64,000 bases of DNA, from positions 173,677 through 237,676 of the forward strand of contig CAJQUW010000616.1 of assembly GCA_907163375.1 (NCBI GenBank), read 5' to 3'. The notes below the pieces were generated by a model that did not search any database, was not told the origin of the DNA, and was given only the letters and a program-made list of their open reading frames with translations. Position 1 is the stretch's first letter; every line of letters begins with the position of its first letter. Below, piece by piece: positions 11,799 to 22,900 of the stretch. Position numbers and translations under genes: made by a program. This DNA comes from Prostheceraeus crozeri (lineage: Eukaryota > Platyhelminthes > Polycladida > Euryleptidae).

Positions 11799-13195
11799 TG
11801 ACGCCTGGTGCGATGTCAATTGCAGAAGAGTTCTGTTTGCTGGCGATGAATCCTGGAGTTTGCGGAGACATCTTCCAGAAGTGTTATTATGATGGCGAGA
11901 GTTGACTATGTAAGATGTTTATGTACGGAGGATGTGGTGGAAACAAAAGCAGATTTGACTCAACAGGCGAATGTATGCAAACCTGTGGACATAGTAAGTA
12001 AGATCATAGATACGCTTTCAACTTCGCTCTTAAAAATAGCGACTGAAGCACTGCAGTATCACATTGAATGTGATTAATTATTTTTCAAAAATATATTGAA
12101 TTTCATTTTAATTCGCAAACGCAAAAAGGACAACTGGTGCTCATTTCCTTATTTGCACTTGCCAATAAGCAATATGCTTTGTTATTTGCACTGCAAAACT
12201 GTCTGTGGTATAATACTCTATAGCAATGATGCAGTATGAATGAGATTCACTGTCCACAAGATGTCTTGCAAAAGTCACGGCTATAGAAATGTTGAAATGT
12301 TAGAATAATTTGGAGCGAATTGAGACATAGTATTCAGTTTTGGAATACAATTTTGTATCTCAATTCAATTGAATGACAGAGTGCTGGAGATCTTCTATAG
12401 ATTAATGACACAATGGTGCACTTGATCAGTGCTGGATGACTAATTGACCGCACAGTCGATGCCACAGTGATCTACTGAGAAGGCTGCAGAAGCAAGAGAA
12501 TAGTTAAAGAGCCTCTACGTACGCCCGTGTTATAAAACAAAGCATGTTTTAAGTGACGTGTGGAAGTTTAGACTGCCTTTTTGACTTCTGTTGACGTTTT
12601 TGAAATCGCCATTTCTTTTCATTTTCTCTACTGATGTCTGCTTTGTAGTAGAATATTCTCCTGTAATTTCTTGAATTTGTCTTTAATTTGATGATATACA
12701 TGTAGCACACGTGCTGTTGTAATTCTGTCATGCATGATCATACGTGAATCATTCTCCTGACGATGACTGCCAATGGCAGGCAAAAGGTGTTTGCTATAAT
12801 CATTCAATCTAAAAATATATGCAAGACTCTACCAAATCAAGCACGAAAATGCTTTGGCAGCCGTAGAAGCTGCGATTCGCCCTACAATGGCTCTTCAGTG
12901 CGGTTCGGAAAGGTCCAAACTACTTAAATTATATTGCAATTAATCTCTTAGTGTTCAGTTTATTGCTCTGAAATAGAATTCTTAGTGGAATCTTTCATTT
13001 TAATTCATGATTTATCTTTCAGCATCTCCCAATCTTTTTAGACTGTCTCAATTGGTTGGCGCATGTGATGTATTCTATCCAAGATATCATTTTGACAGTG
13101 CATCTGGAACTTGCAAACAATTCATTTACAGTGGTTGCGAAGGAAACAGTAATAGCTTTGCAACCGAAGAAGATTGCCCTCAGAGATGTACCTAA
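11799..13195 (+). pseudogene. two-domain Kunitz gene C, broken
   Basis: The exon at 11799-11993 (acceptor AG at 11797-11798, donor GTAAGT at 11994) encodes a Kunitz domain with GVCGDIF at the inhibitory loop, but has an in-frame TGA between the second and third cysteines (GES-stop-LCKMF). The exon at 13023-13195 encodes the second domain, from SPNL to QRCT and a stop; its first cysteine is replaced by Phe and the loop is GACDVF. Both introns are phase 1. P1 would be Gly and Asp, unlike the Lys of genes A and B. I did not find a signal-peptide exon upstream. The paired gene D keeps both reading frames open, so decay is specific to this copy. Confidence 0.75.
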
Positions 13196-13892
13196 GCTTT
13201 CACACAGTAGGTTGAATCAATCATCAACTTACCATATTTAATGAATGAACATCATATCAACAGATCAATTAATAGAGCCTTAAGCATAGAAAATTGTTCT
13301 TTCTTTACGCAGATAAGCAAAATAATTTATTTCCATGTCCTGAATGAGCAATTCCATTTGATCGTACGCTACATTTTGCAGCACATTTCTGTGTATATAT
13401 TTTGATAGGAGAAGGATCTTTGTAGAGCCAGGAAAAATATGTATTTACATAAGGCATCATGCATTTTTTGCATGCTATTACATAGGTAAATATGCGTTTA
13501 TGTATGCACATAGGCCTACACTAATCCCAAAAATTTGTGTCACCTTCTGATATGACCAAATGTATACATATCAAAACATCTTACCATACTGCAATAAATG
13601 CTTCTAAGATTGCATAAGCTAAGGAAAGTAATTATGCTGATGATAAACAATGATTTTTTTCAAGAGGAATATAAAATGCTGGTAACGAGGGAGACTGCCT
13701 GATGAATTAATCACAGTTATATTGTTCTTCGAAGTATAAATGTTTGCATGTATTTTTTTCAAGTTATCAATTGCTCTCTGAGGAATGGCCATTCATCTCT
13801 TCAACCACGATGGATTGTAAGTCATTCAAACAACTAATCTTCTTGATGCTTTCCTCTTTGCCAGATCCCATCAATTAACATCGATGGGAAGT
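13196..13892. other. 3' flank of Kunitz gene C
   Basis: The first part, to about 13420, matches the flank of gene D at 45477-45690. Beyond that I recognise nothing until the RTE fragment. Confidence 0.4.
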
Positions 13893-14560
13893 TCCTCACT
13901 ACTCTACGCAAAAACGAGGGTGATGATTAACGAGCATGCACGACAAGGAGCCATCACCATCGGAAATGTCACACTAGAAAATGTACACCATCACAGATAC
14001 CTCGGTCAGTGAATGCAAGCAGAGATAATACTTCCGAAATAAACAATAGGATTATGGGCTGATTGGACAGCGTTCACAAAGTTCGGCAACCTAATGAGAA
14101 GTCGTTCCATTCCACAAAGATTGAACATTAAAGCTTTCAACCAGTGCATTCTACCAGCAATGATGTACGGCGCAGAGACATCGACAACAGCAGCAACTGC
14201 CATGTACGAGTACAAGTTAGCAGTGGCCCAACGACTCATGGAACGCATTATGCTAGGCATAACGCTCCGCGATCGCAAAGAGAATGAGTGGATCAGAGAT
14301 CAGACGAAGTTGAAGGACATGACATTAACCATCATGAAAAGTAAATGACGATGTTGCAGGATATATGGAAGATAGACCACGAGAATAACCGAGTAGCATC
14401 CAAGAATTGCTTCCAGACAATGTGGGAGACCTCCACGACAGTGGGACCATGAGTTGGTCCAATACTGCAACCAGCACTGGCGACAGCAAGCGATCGACCG
14501 GCATAGGGGGACGACACTTGGGAAGGGATTTGTCCAGCAATGGAGTGAATAAAACTCCAT
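13893..14560 (+). mobile_element. RTE-clade LINE, C-terminal fragment
   Basis: Frames on the plus strand read VMINEHARQGAITIGNVTL and HHHRYLGQ, then a 255-base open block (14094-14348) with ILPAMMYGAET, LAVAQRLMERIMLGITLRDR and NEWIRDQTKLKD, then CGRPPRQWDHEL and GKGFVQQW. This order is the thumb and C-terminal region of RTE-type reverse transcriptases. At least two frame breaks and several stops separate the blocks. The element is truncated at the 5' side, and the 3' end is near 14560. Confidence 0.7.
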
Positions 14561-15184
14561 CAAGGTAATCAGATCCCATCATACATCTGGTGATCTTGTT
14601 GGCCGCTGCATGCTTTGAGTGCTATAACATGGTGAAACTGATCAGCCAATGATGATTTAAGTTTCATGAAAGATGGAATCGGACAGTCTGCAAACGATGT
14701 ATTAAAAAACTAGTCTAAGCATTCACGTTTTTAAAATTTCATGAAAGATTTCAGAATTTGCAATTCACTAAGATCAAAGTGTCACATCGCTCCTGGAACA
14801 TCAATTGAACTGACATTCTACACTTGGCATGCCTCATCTGGACTTCTCAGCTTTCATTCGTGCAACCATTCTTATGGACCTGCATCCACCTGTCATTCCT
14901 TAATCTTCAAAACTTGCTCTCGTTCGCATATGTCACTTTCCTCTAAAGTTCTCTCCGCATTTTCTTAGCCAATCTTTCTCTCATTCTCATTTGTGCTCGT
15001 AAGAAGTGGTCTCCGTATTCTTATACCGGCCCTGCGCAGACCATTAATAAGACAATTACTCATTCTACATCTTTAGTAGCTCTGCTTCGGATGAAAATCT
15101 GTTATTCAGGACATATCTAGGCAGTGGGCGGTTGCTGCGTTCGGGGATTTTCATTTCTAGCGGTAGAAAGCTTAACGGTATTAA
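14561..15184. other. no recognised gene
   Basis: AT-rich sequence with one short open frame (14741-14968) of no recognisable family. I see no TIRs, RNA gene or splice-supported exon. Confidence 0.35.
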
Positions 15185-17500
15185 TCCATTGAATAGTAGG
15201 CTAATTCACATGAAACTATGCCGCCATCTCACTTAAAGTTCTTAATGAAAATCCATAAATTTGCTTTCAACAACTTCAACAACCAACTTTGCAAATAGTT
15301 TGACTATGATACGATGTTTTATATCGAAGCAGATCTACAAACCATAGATTTTTCCATGTTCCATCATTCATGAACTCCTAGATATATAACACCTGGACTG
15401 AAAGCTGAAATTCATTTATACACAAGACGGCTAATTTGACTCTGACAGGAGATAAAGAAAAATATTAGTTATCAAATGAAAGTGAGATGATTTGAGAAAA
15501 AGAAGTAGGATTTTCTGGAAATCAGAGGAACAATAGAGAACAATAGAGGACTGAATATGGAATATTGACAATATTAAATGGAACAATAGCGTTTGACAGC
15601 ATGATTTGTACAATGTACGCAGTGAGTAAAATTTTGGTCAGTGTAGAGCAGTATCAGCAGCGGCAGCTTGAGTCTGCATCAGTTCGTAATGTGAAACGTG
15701 TCCTATCTGGCCTTGATTCAGGCCCTAGATTGGTGTGGAAATAGTTCTAAATATCGATTTAAATATATGGCTCTACAAATGTCAGCGAGGAATCAATGAG
15801 TGGAAAATAGTAAGTAATGTGATTCCTTCTGTCTTGAAATTCTTCGTCTGGTTTCCAGATATGACTAAAGCGTTCTGCTGATTTTCTTGAAGTGCAAAAT
15901 GGCAAAATGTTAGAAATTTATAATCTTGCATCTTTAGAAGACGTAAAAATGATACTTGCCTCAGAACGTTTCAATATGTCCAGATTTTTGACAAAACTTA
16001 ATGAATACAAATTTCGCTAGCATACTTTTCCAAGGATAAAATCAAGTTTGATAATTCAAAATGACTTGACTACTTCGGTTATCGTCAATGATCAAAATTG
16101 TGATATTGCTCCTGATTCAACTATCTCTTCTTTTGCACAAGTTTAGAGCACTTGATCGCAAAGGCCAATGTTGTTTGATTCACTCAGTGAGATTTTACTC
16201 CGTCACATATGAGGCTGCAAATAAGACCTACTCGAACAATGGCGAAATGAATCTTGTTTTAATCCGATGTGTGGTCGCTTGAACGTTTTTCATCAAACAG
16301 CATAAATTTAAAAAAGTGAACTGTGGAGATTATTTTCTTCTGAGATGATGGTAACTGATATGATTCATGTATCTATCCACCATGCCATAGCTCTCTTTAA
16401 GAACTACAACTTGTTATTCCATCCTGCGAGTATGTGCATCGCATGAAACTACATTAATCAAATATAAATATCCGACATATTGTGGAATAAGCGCAAAGAC
16501 CTTGACTGCAAACTGCAAAACTTAATGCCGTCATACCTGGAACATCATGGTCGTAATGAGCAAAAGATGAGCAGCAATTTTTAAGTAACCTGGCTGTTGT
16601 ACGACATGTTTGTTGATCTTTCGATCGGAAAGATATTTTTGAGCCATTTTCAGTACTTCTGTGAATTGGAGTCCACAGTGCAAAGACCACATCGAATGCT
16701 TCGTCACTGCATAGTCCATAATGATAGCGTTCTCCAAATTAAAAATTCGTTCTCTACTACCAAACTGCGACTCGACACATTACAGATCCAAGAAGGGGAT
16801 TATCATAAAGCTTGCAGAAGCTGTATTTTTCACTGCATACAATTGAACTGATAAAACGACATCCTGACCAACACAAGGTGGTGTGATGACAACGGTACAT
16901 CAATTTGAAGTAATTTCTCAAAAACATTATACTCTCAAATCTGATAGATGATATAACTCAAGGTGACAGGTTTTCAATGTCCTTCATTAGTGAGCAAAAC
17001 GATGATCAGTTGATTGCAATCCCATTCGTCTGATTTCCAGAAAGCTTGACTTCTTTTTCTTAAATCATCTCGTTTTCACTTGATAACTAATATTCCACAC
17101 CAATCTAGGGCCTGAATCAAGGCCAGATAGGACACGTTTCACATTACAAACTGATGCAGACTCAAGCTGCCGCTGCTGATACCGCTCTACACTGACCATA
17201 ATTTTACGCACTACGTACATTGTACAAATCATGCTGTCAAACGCTATTGTTCCATTTAATATTGTCAATATTCCATATTCAGTCCTCTATTGTTCTCTAT
17301 TGTTCCTCTGATTTCCAGAAAATCCTACTTCTTTTTCTCAAATCATCTCACTTTCATTTGATAACTAATACTTTTCTTTATCTCCTGTCAGAGTCAATTT
17401 TTGCCGTCTTGTGTATAAATGAATTTCAGCTTTCAGTCCAGGTGGAGTCCATGCATCATTGCACATAGGCAAGATATCAAACTTCCATTCTAGTGTACTA
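15185..17500. repeat. dispersed repeat split by a 2.1-kb insertion
   Basis: Sequence 15185-15368 plus 17461-17500 aligns, once the insertion is removed, with 34196-34442 and, inverted, with about 34740-34990. The repeat is therefore present at least three times and forms part of the 33-36 kb palindrome. It has no coding potential that I can see. It ends at the TA where Tc1 copy 1 begins. Confidence 0.6.
15369..17453. mobile_element. long-TIR DNA element with 7-bp target duplication
   Basis: The ends read CATGAACTCCTAGATA and, reverse complemented, CATGGACTCCACCTGGACTG. The left arm (15369-about 15745) and right arm (about 17088-17453) are inverted copies some 365-375 bases long. CATCATT flanks both sides (15362-15368 and 17454-17460). 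The uninterrupted relative at 34396-34420 carries CATCATT once, so this is a clean insertion. The interior of about 1.3 kb holds no recognisable transposase. Arms of this length recall Mutator-like or Foldback elements, but those usually give 8-10 bp duplications, so the superfamily is open. The same termini bound a 40-bp hairpin at 33327-33366. Confidence 0.75.
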
Positions 17501-19149
17501 CAGATTGTTTCATTTAAAACAGATCACCCTTAAACATCGCCTTAACTTCAACTTTGTCTAACTCCGCCAAACTTAACGAATTTCACTGAAATTTGGAAGA
17601 TATGTCAGTTGTGCTTACTAATATCATTGTTGGAAATTTCAAGCATGAATATTGAGTTGTTTTCCTGTTATAGATAAAAAAGTAGTAGATAATTTGATCT
17701 TCATTTAGCAATGTTACACAAAATCATACCTCACTCTTATAAAATTACATTTGTTTCCTTTGTTATGTAATATATTGTTCTACAAACCATAAGCTATCAT
17801 GCAAAACAAAAATAAAGAAAATCGGTCAATCAGAGCCAGTATAGCACCATTATTCATCAACAATAATGTATGTAACTGCTACATGTGATTAATTGGACTT
17901 CATGTTCCATAGCTTCCTGACTTCGTTGCGGTGGTGTTGGCAGCACTCCTGATTGCTTTCAGCTAGAAATCTATCTCTTACCGGTTGAAAACAATACAAA
18001 GCACAAATGAACAATAACGAGATCGCATTCATAAAAGGCAAAGTGTCAGCCTTGCTAGAACTAGGGTTTTCTTTACGAGCTACAAGCAAGCGACTAAATG
18101 TCCCTTACACAAATGTGCATCGATGGCATAATGATGATTTTCGACTCTGTCGTAAAGAGGGCTCTGGCCGTCCACGCAAAACATCCAAACGTAGAGACTG
18201 TCTAACTTTGAGATTTGTTAAAGTTGATCTAAGTCTCTCGTTAACTGCACTAGACTCGTCTATTTCTAAGTCCACTATTCGTAGAAGATTTATTGAGTCA
18301 AATTTCAAGAGCTGTAAGTGGCCTCTCAGATCGAATTATCAGATCAGCATACAAAAAGACGTCTCAGATGGGCAATGAGTCATTGTCACTGGCGAAATCA
18401 ATGGGATCGGGTTGTCTGGTCTGATGAGGCTTCAGTCCGTCTGAAGGATAGTGATGGTCGATTGAGATTATGGATAAAATCTGATCAGAAAATTCCGAGA
18501 CATTTACATCGTCCCCGGGTACAAGGTGGTGCGACTCTACTGATTTGGGCTGGCATTTGGACCAATGGCCGCTCTGAACTTCACATACAGCAAGGAACCA
18601 TGAATTCTGAACGCTATGTGAATGTTTTACGAATGAACATTGGCCAAATGACAGATCAACTTGGTGATCCATCGACTTGGTTATTTATGGATGATAATGC
18701 TACGTGTCACAGGAGTAGTAGAGTCAACTTATGCAAGTCTCTATTAGGGCTTAGGACATTATCTTGGCCAGCTCGTTCTCCTGATCTGAATCCCATAGAA
18801 AATGTATGGAGTATTCTAAAACGTAACGTTCGTCGTTCACTGCTACCTACAGATGACGTATCACAACTTACGTCACTGTTAAAAAGAGAGTGGAGAAAGT
18901 TAGATCAGTCAAAAATCAACGATTTCATCGAATCAATGCCTAGACGAATTGGTAATGTCATTGACAATAAGGGTAGGGCCACAAAATATTAGCTTCTTAA
19001 GAACCGTTACTGTATCATAGCTTATCAGATTATATAAGGACATTTAAATATATTAGGGACATGAAATAACATGAAAAATGCTTTCTGTATCATACTTATG
19101 TTTTATTTAGTTAAATTTTAGGATGATCCACTTTTTATGAAACGGACTG
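17501..19149 (+). mobile_element. Tc1-type transposon, copy 1
   Basis: The left terminus, CAGATTGTTTCAT, follows a TA at 17499-17500. The right terminus, reverse complemented, is CAGTCCGTTTCATAAAAAG, with about 29 bases of inverted repeat. No TA directly follows the right end, so that flank has been altered. The element carries a Tc1-family transposase and is closely related to copy 2 at 36326-37950 on the opposite strand. The left flank is the dispersed repeat also found near 34440. Confidence 0.85.
18007..18992 (+). pseudogene. Tc1 transposase (DD34E), one frameshift
   Basis: The first frame (18007 to about 18315) has an N-terminal helix-turn-helix (LGFSLRATSKRLNVPYTNVH) and a GSGRPRKTSKRRD GRPR-type linker. 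The second frame (about 18318-18992) has the catalytic triad: WSDEAS, FMDDNATCH and SPDLNPIENVW. There are 34 residues between the second Asp and the Glu, the DD34E signature of Tc1. The frames join after ESNFKSCK, where one base is missing. The same missing base occurs in copy 2. The remainder is open to a normal stop. Confidence 0.85.
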
Positions 19150-19356
19150 GCTGTTACTTGTTACGACGATCATGTCAAAGAGAAAATATTATGATTGTTA
19201 TATCAATACGACTACTAACTAATCAATGAAATTGTGATGACAGAAATAATTATGTAGCTCTATATTGTAGTTGAAAATTATGGTTCATCTTGATTTTTGC
19301 CATCAATTTTGATTTTATTGTGGCAGCTTCTTAACTTTCAATGTTTGTAAAGATAC
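19150..19356. other. short spacer
   Basis: AT-rich sequence between Tc1 copy 1 and the second Kunitz unit, with no feature that I can recognise. Confidence 0.4.
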
Positions 19357-19994
19357 CAAGCAGTGTATTGTGTATAGTGGCATGTGGCAGAGATTCTGGC
19401 TGTCAAGTGGTACGTGAAGTTTGAGAAACACTGGCTTAAACCAATGATGAAATACCAAGTCGTAATCGTCGATCATCATAGATAAGAAAATCAATAATAC
19501 ATAATAATATGTATATATATGCCATGATATTTAAGGTCTTGTCAAAGAAAGATTCAATGCTATCTATATTATATTGACTTATCCAATAATAATTTGTAAA
19601 AAAATGTATTATGTATGTAGTCATGTCATTACAATCCTTGACAATTGAAACAAACATTTCAAACAGCCATAGGCAGCATTGCAGCATGCAATTATGTGCG
19701 AAAAATGGCGTGAAATAAAGAATAAAGCTTATTCGCGTTTGACATAATCGCTTTTCATTAATTCAGAGGAATCAACAATCATAATTATTACTATTAATTT
19801 CTTAAGTGCTGTGTATAGTGGCATGTGACAGAGATTCCGGCTGTCAAGTGGTACGTGATGAGAAAAAGTTTGAGAAACGCTGGCTTAAACCAATGACGAA
19901 ATAGCAATTAGTAATCGGATCACTTCTAGATAAGATATCAAAGCATATAAATGCTCTTCATGGTTCCTTTTCTCATAAATTCGAGAAGGAAGCC
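19357..19994 (+). promoter_or_regulatory. tandemly doubled promoter segment of Kunitz gene B
   Basis: Two blocks starting at about 19357 and 19808 share GTGTATAGTGGCATGTG, GGCTGTCAAGTGGTACGTGA and GAGAAACxCTGGCTTAAACC. The second block runs into the gene, with ATATAA at 19945-19950 and AGATAAGATATC just upstream, as in gene A. The first block has drifted more. The arrangement explains the sequence at 1-344. Regulatory function is inferred. Confidence 0.5.
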
Positions 19995-22900
19995 ATGGAG
20001 AAATTGCTAGTTTTATCTATCATTGCATTCGTCGGTAAGTCTCTGAGTAAAAGAGCAATAGAGCATTTTCATAACTTCATGTTTGAAGCAGATCTTTTAA
20101 ACGAACTCAATCTAACTAACTAACTAAACTTCAGAACCAAGCAAGTTTCCTAGAACAAATCTGCTTGCGGAAAATGAACTTCACAGAGTATTCTCTCACT
20201 GCAACATATAGAAAAAATATACCGTAAAACAGGCAAATTCCAGCCACTTTTTTGGCTTCTTTTTGAATTTTCTGCTATATATTTCATATAGAGTACGAGT
20301 TATACCTTTATGAACTGCAATTTTGGCTTTCTGAAGACAATCAAAATGAGAAATAGCTTGAACAATGAAATACGTGTATTTAAGAACCACTTAGATACGG
20401 GTACTTCAAAAAACGAAAAATGGGTGACCTCAGCCACCAACAGAAATTTTAGCAAAACGAACTGTTAGTAACTAAAACAACAATTCAACACGCAATACAA
20501 AGTCATCAACAGCTAATTGCAGTTAGAGCACAAAAAAATGTCCATATTCTGCAAGACGTGCATTGGCCCCAGTCTGGTCCATTACATGTATATCCGGCAA
20601 ACGAAATTTTACACAATCCACATTCGTCATCCTCACTGCAAGTTCACCTGTCTTCATCCCCGTCCGCATGCGTTGAATCCACATTTGACGTTGAGGCGAC
20701 ACTGTGAGACGGGAGAATCGGTCGGCCTGCCGTCACCTTTGCCCCACGGGGTCTTCGTTGATTGGAAGTTTGACCGCGCATTTCTCGCAGCATCCCAATA
20801 AGGCTGGAATCCAGGTCACGTCTGATGGCTTCTTCGCCGTGGGTCTCGGACCTCATCAGGTGGCTCAGTGGAGCGTCTCGATTAATGGGGGACAAGCCAC
20901 ACGCTCTGAATCCACTTATCAGATTCTGCTTGGAGGGACTCTTCATCATCCTCCACAACTGGAACAACATGACTTCGAACGACTGCTTCGGAATAGGCCC
21001 AGTTGCCCTGGACTCCCGACGGAAGTTCTGTAGGATGATCCTCCACTTGGCTTTCACAGTTCTGAACACAGCGACGTCAAGAGGTTGCAGAAGGTGGGTA
21101 GAGTTAGGTGGAAGAGCGATGAATTTGATGTTGTATGCAGCAGCCATTTCGATCACTTCAACAGAGAAATGCGCTGCTAAATTATCACCGATCACGAACT
21201 TTTCTCCGTGAAGATCCCTAACTGCAGGGATTAGAGTGTCACGAAATCAGGCTGCGAAACAGTCTTTATCAAACCATCCACTTTTCGAACAGTTGAACAC
21301 AGTTCTACGTGGTGCACCTTGCGTCCAAGTCTCGTAAACACTTAGCGATTTGTAGATGACGTAGGGCGGAAGAAGCTTTCCGTCAGCGGAACCGCAAAAC
21401 ATCAGGGAGATGTTGGTCGTTGAATGTTCCTGAACGATTTCGATGCGACGTGTTCCCCGCTTTGCAATCACTTTTTGAGAACCAGGATTATCTGACAGTG
21501 CGGTCTCGTCGTGGTTGAAGACATGAGAAGGAGAAGCTTCTGATAATCCACATTGCGACAGTTCATCGAAGAAAGCGTTCACCGTTTCTGGTCGAAGTGA
21601 TGACCTGCTGCGTTTGATATTGCATCCCTGACGAAGAACCAGATTGTGTCTGGTCATAAAAGAGTTCACCCAGTCACTTCCTGGTCGATTATTTGTGAAT
21701 CGCTCAACTTCACGACCTTTGGATGCTAGATATCGACAGACGAGGTCTTGAAGAAGTTGTTTAGTCAGACCGAATCCCCACTTGGTAATAGTCTGAATTG
21801 TTCGAGCGATGACTTGTTCTTCAGTTTGCGAAAGCTCTGTGGGTCTGCCAGGTCCCGCAACTATCTCATTCTTCTCTGATGCCTTGATATGACGCTGTAG
21901 TGCTTCGCGATTGACATGATAAGCATCGGCAGCTTTTCTTTGTGACATTCGGTTTTCACGAACAGCGCTGACAGCAGCTAACTGTATCGTCATCCCTGTA
22001 GCTCTTGACGGTTTTCTTCGTGGCCATCACTAACAGCAATCACACATTCGAATGTCACACGAAAGAAAATTCATTTACTTAAGACGGAATCAAATTCATT
22101 GATCGTCGTGACAGAGATCATGCGCAGGTGCAGGTGAGGACGCAAATCGATAAGACACGCGACTGTGTGCGACATAGATATCTGATTCATCACTGGCAGC
22201 ACAGTCGAATTAGCAACAATGTGCAATGTCAGCCACCAACGATATTTACGATTTTTTTTCATTTTACGAATTACAAGCTCCGAAACCAACTGTAACTAAT
22301 CCAATTGTTCTGAAATGTCAAAAATGAAATCAACAAAGAGTGTGAGCATCAGTTTTTAGGTAACTGTGAATGAAAAGAGTTTTTTTGCACTTTTTTGATA
22401 AGTGGCTGACATTACCCCTGGTGGCTGACATTTGCCAGTTTTACGGTATAACAATTTGGTATATACAGAATGATACAAAAAAGATGTAAAGTGATATGAG
22501 TGATAAATAAAAAAGATGATATATAAAAATAATATAAATTAATGCAAAGTTCACATGCAAATTTAGGCCAACGTTAAGTCCTTTCGCATATTTGATATTA
22601 TTATTCTATTATTTTAGAAACTATTCTCACGTATTTGCAGTAATTTGGTCGAGTTGTTTTCATGCGAGCGTTGACATTGTTTTGGACCCACCATCTTGAG
22701 TGGCTGGAAATCGTTTGATGACAGGTCTTTCCGGTTGAGGCATTTGCCGAAATAAGTTGATGACTCACAGATTCAGGATTTGGGTGAAGCATTTGCTGTT
22801 CCCGATAACTGCTGTACAAGAACAAGTTTTATCTGAATGTGAATAGTGAATATCAAGACAATTAGCATCAAGTCAGATGAATAGATGAAGTAAACAGAAC

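Noticed and set aside
15431-15613. Conserved hydrophobic frame of 60 codons, repeated at 17220-17468
   Set aside because: The conservation is explained by the inverted arms of the long-TIR element. The frame has no start context or motif.
20704-21211. Plus-strand frames of 109-128 codons
   Set aside because: They are antisense shadows of the pogo transposase.
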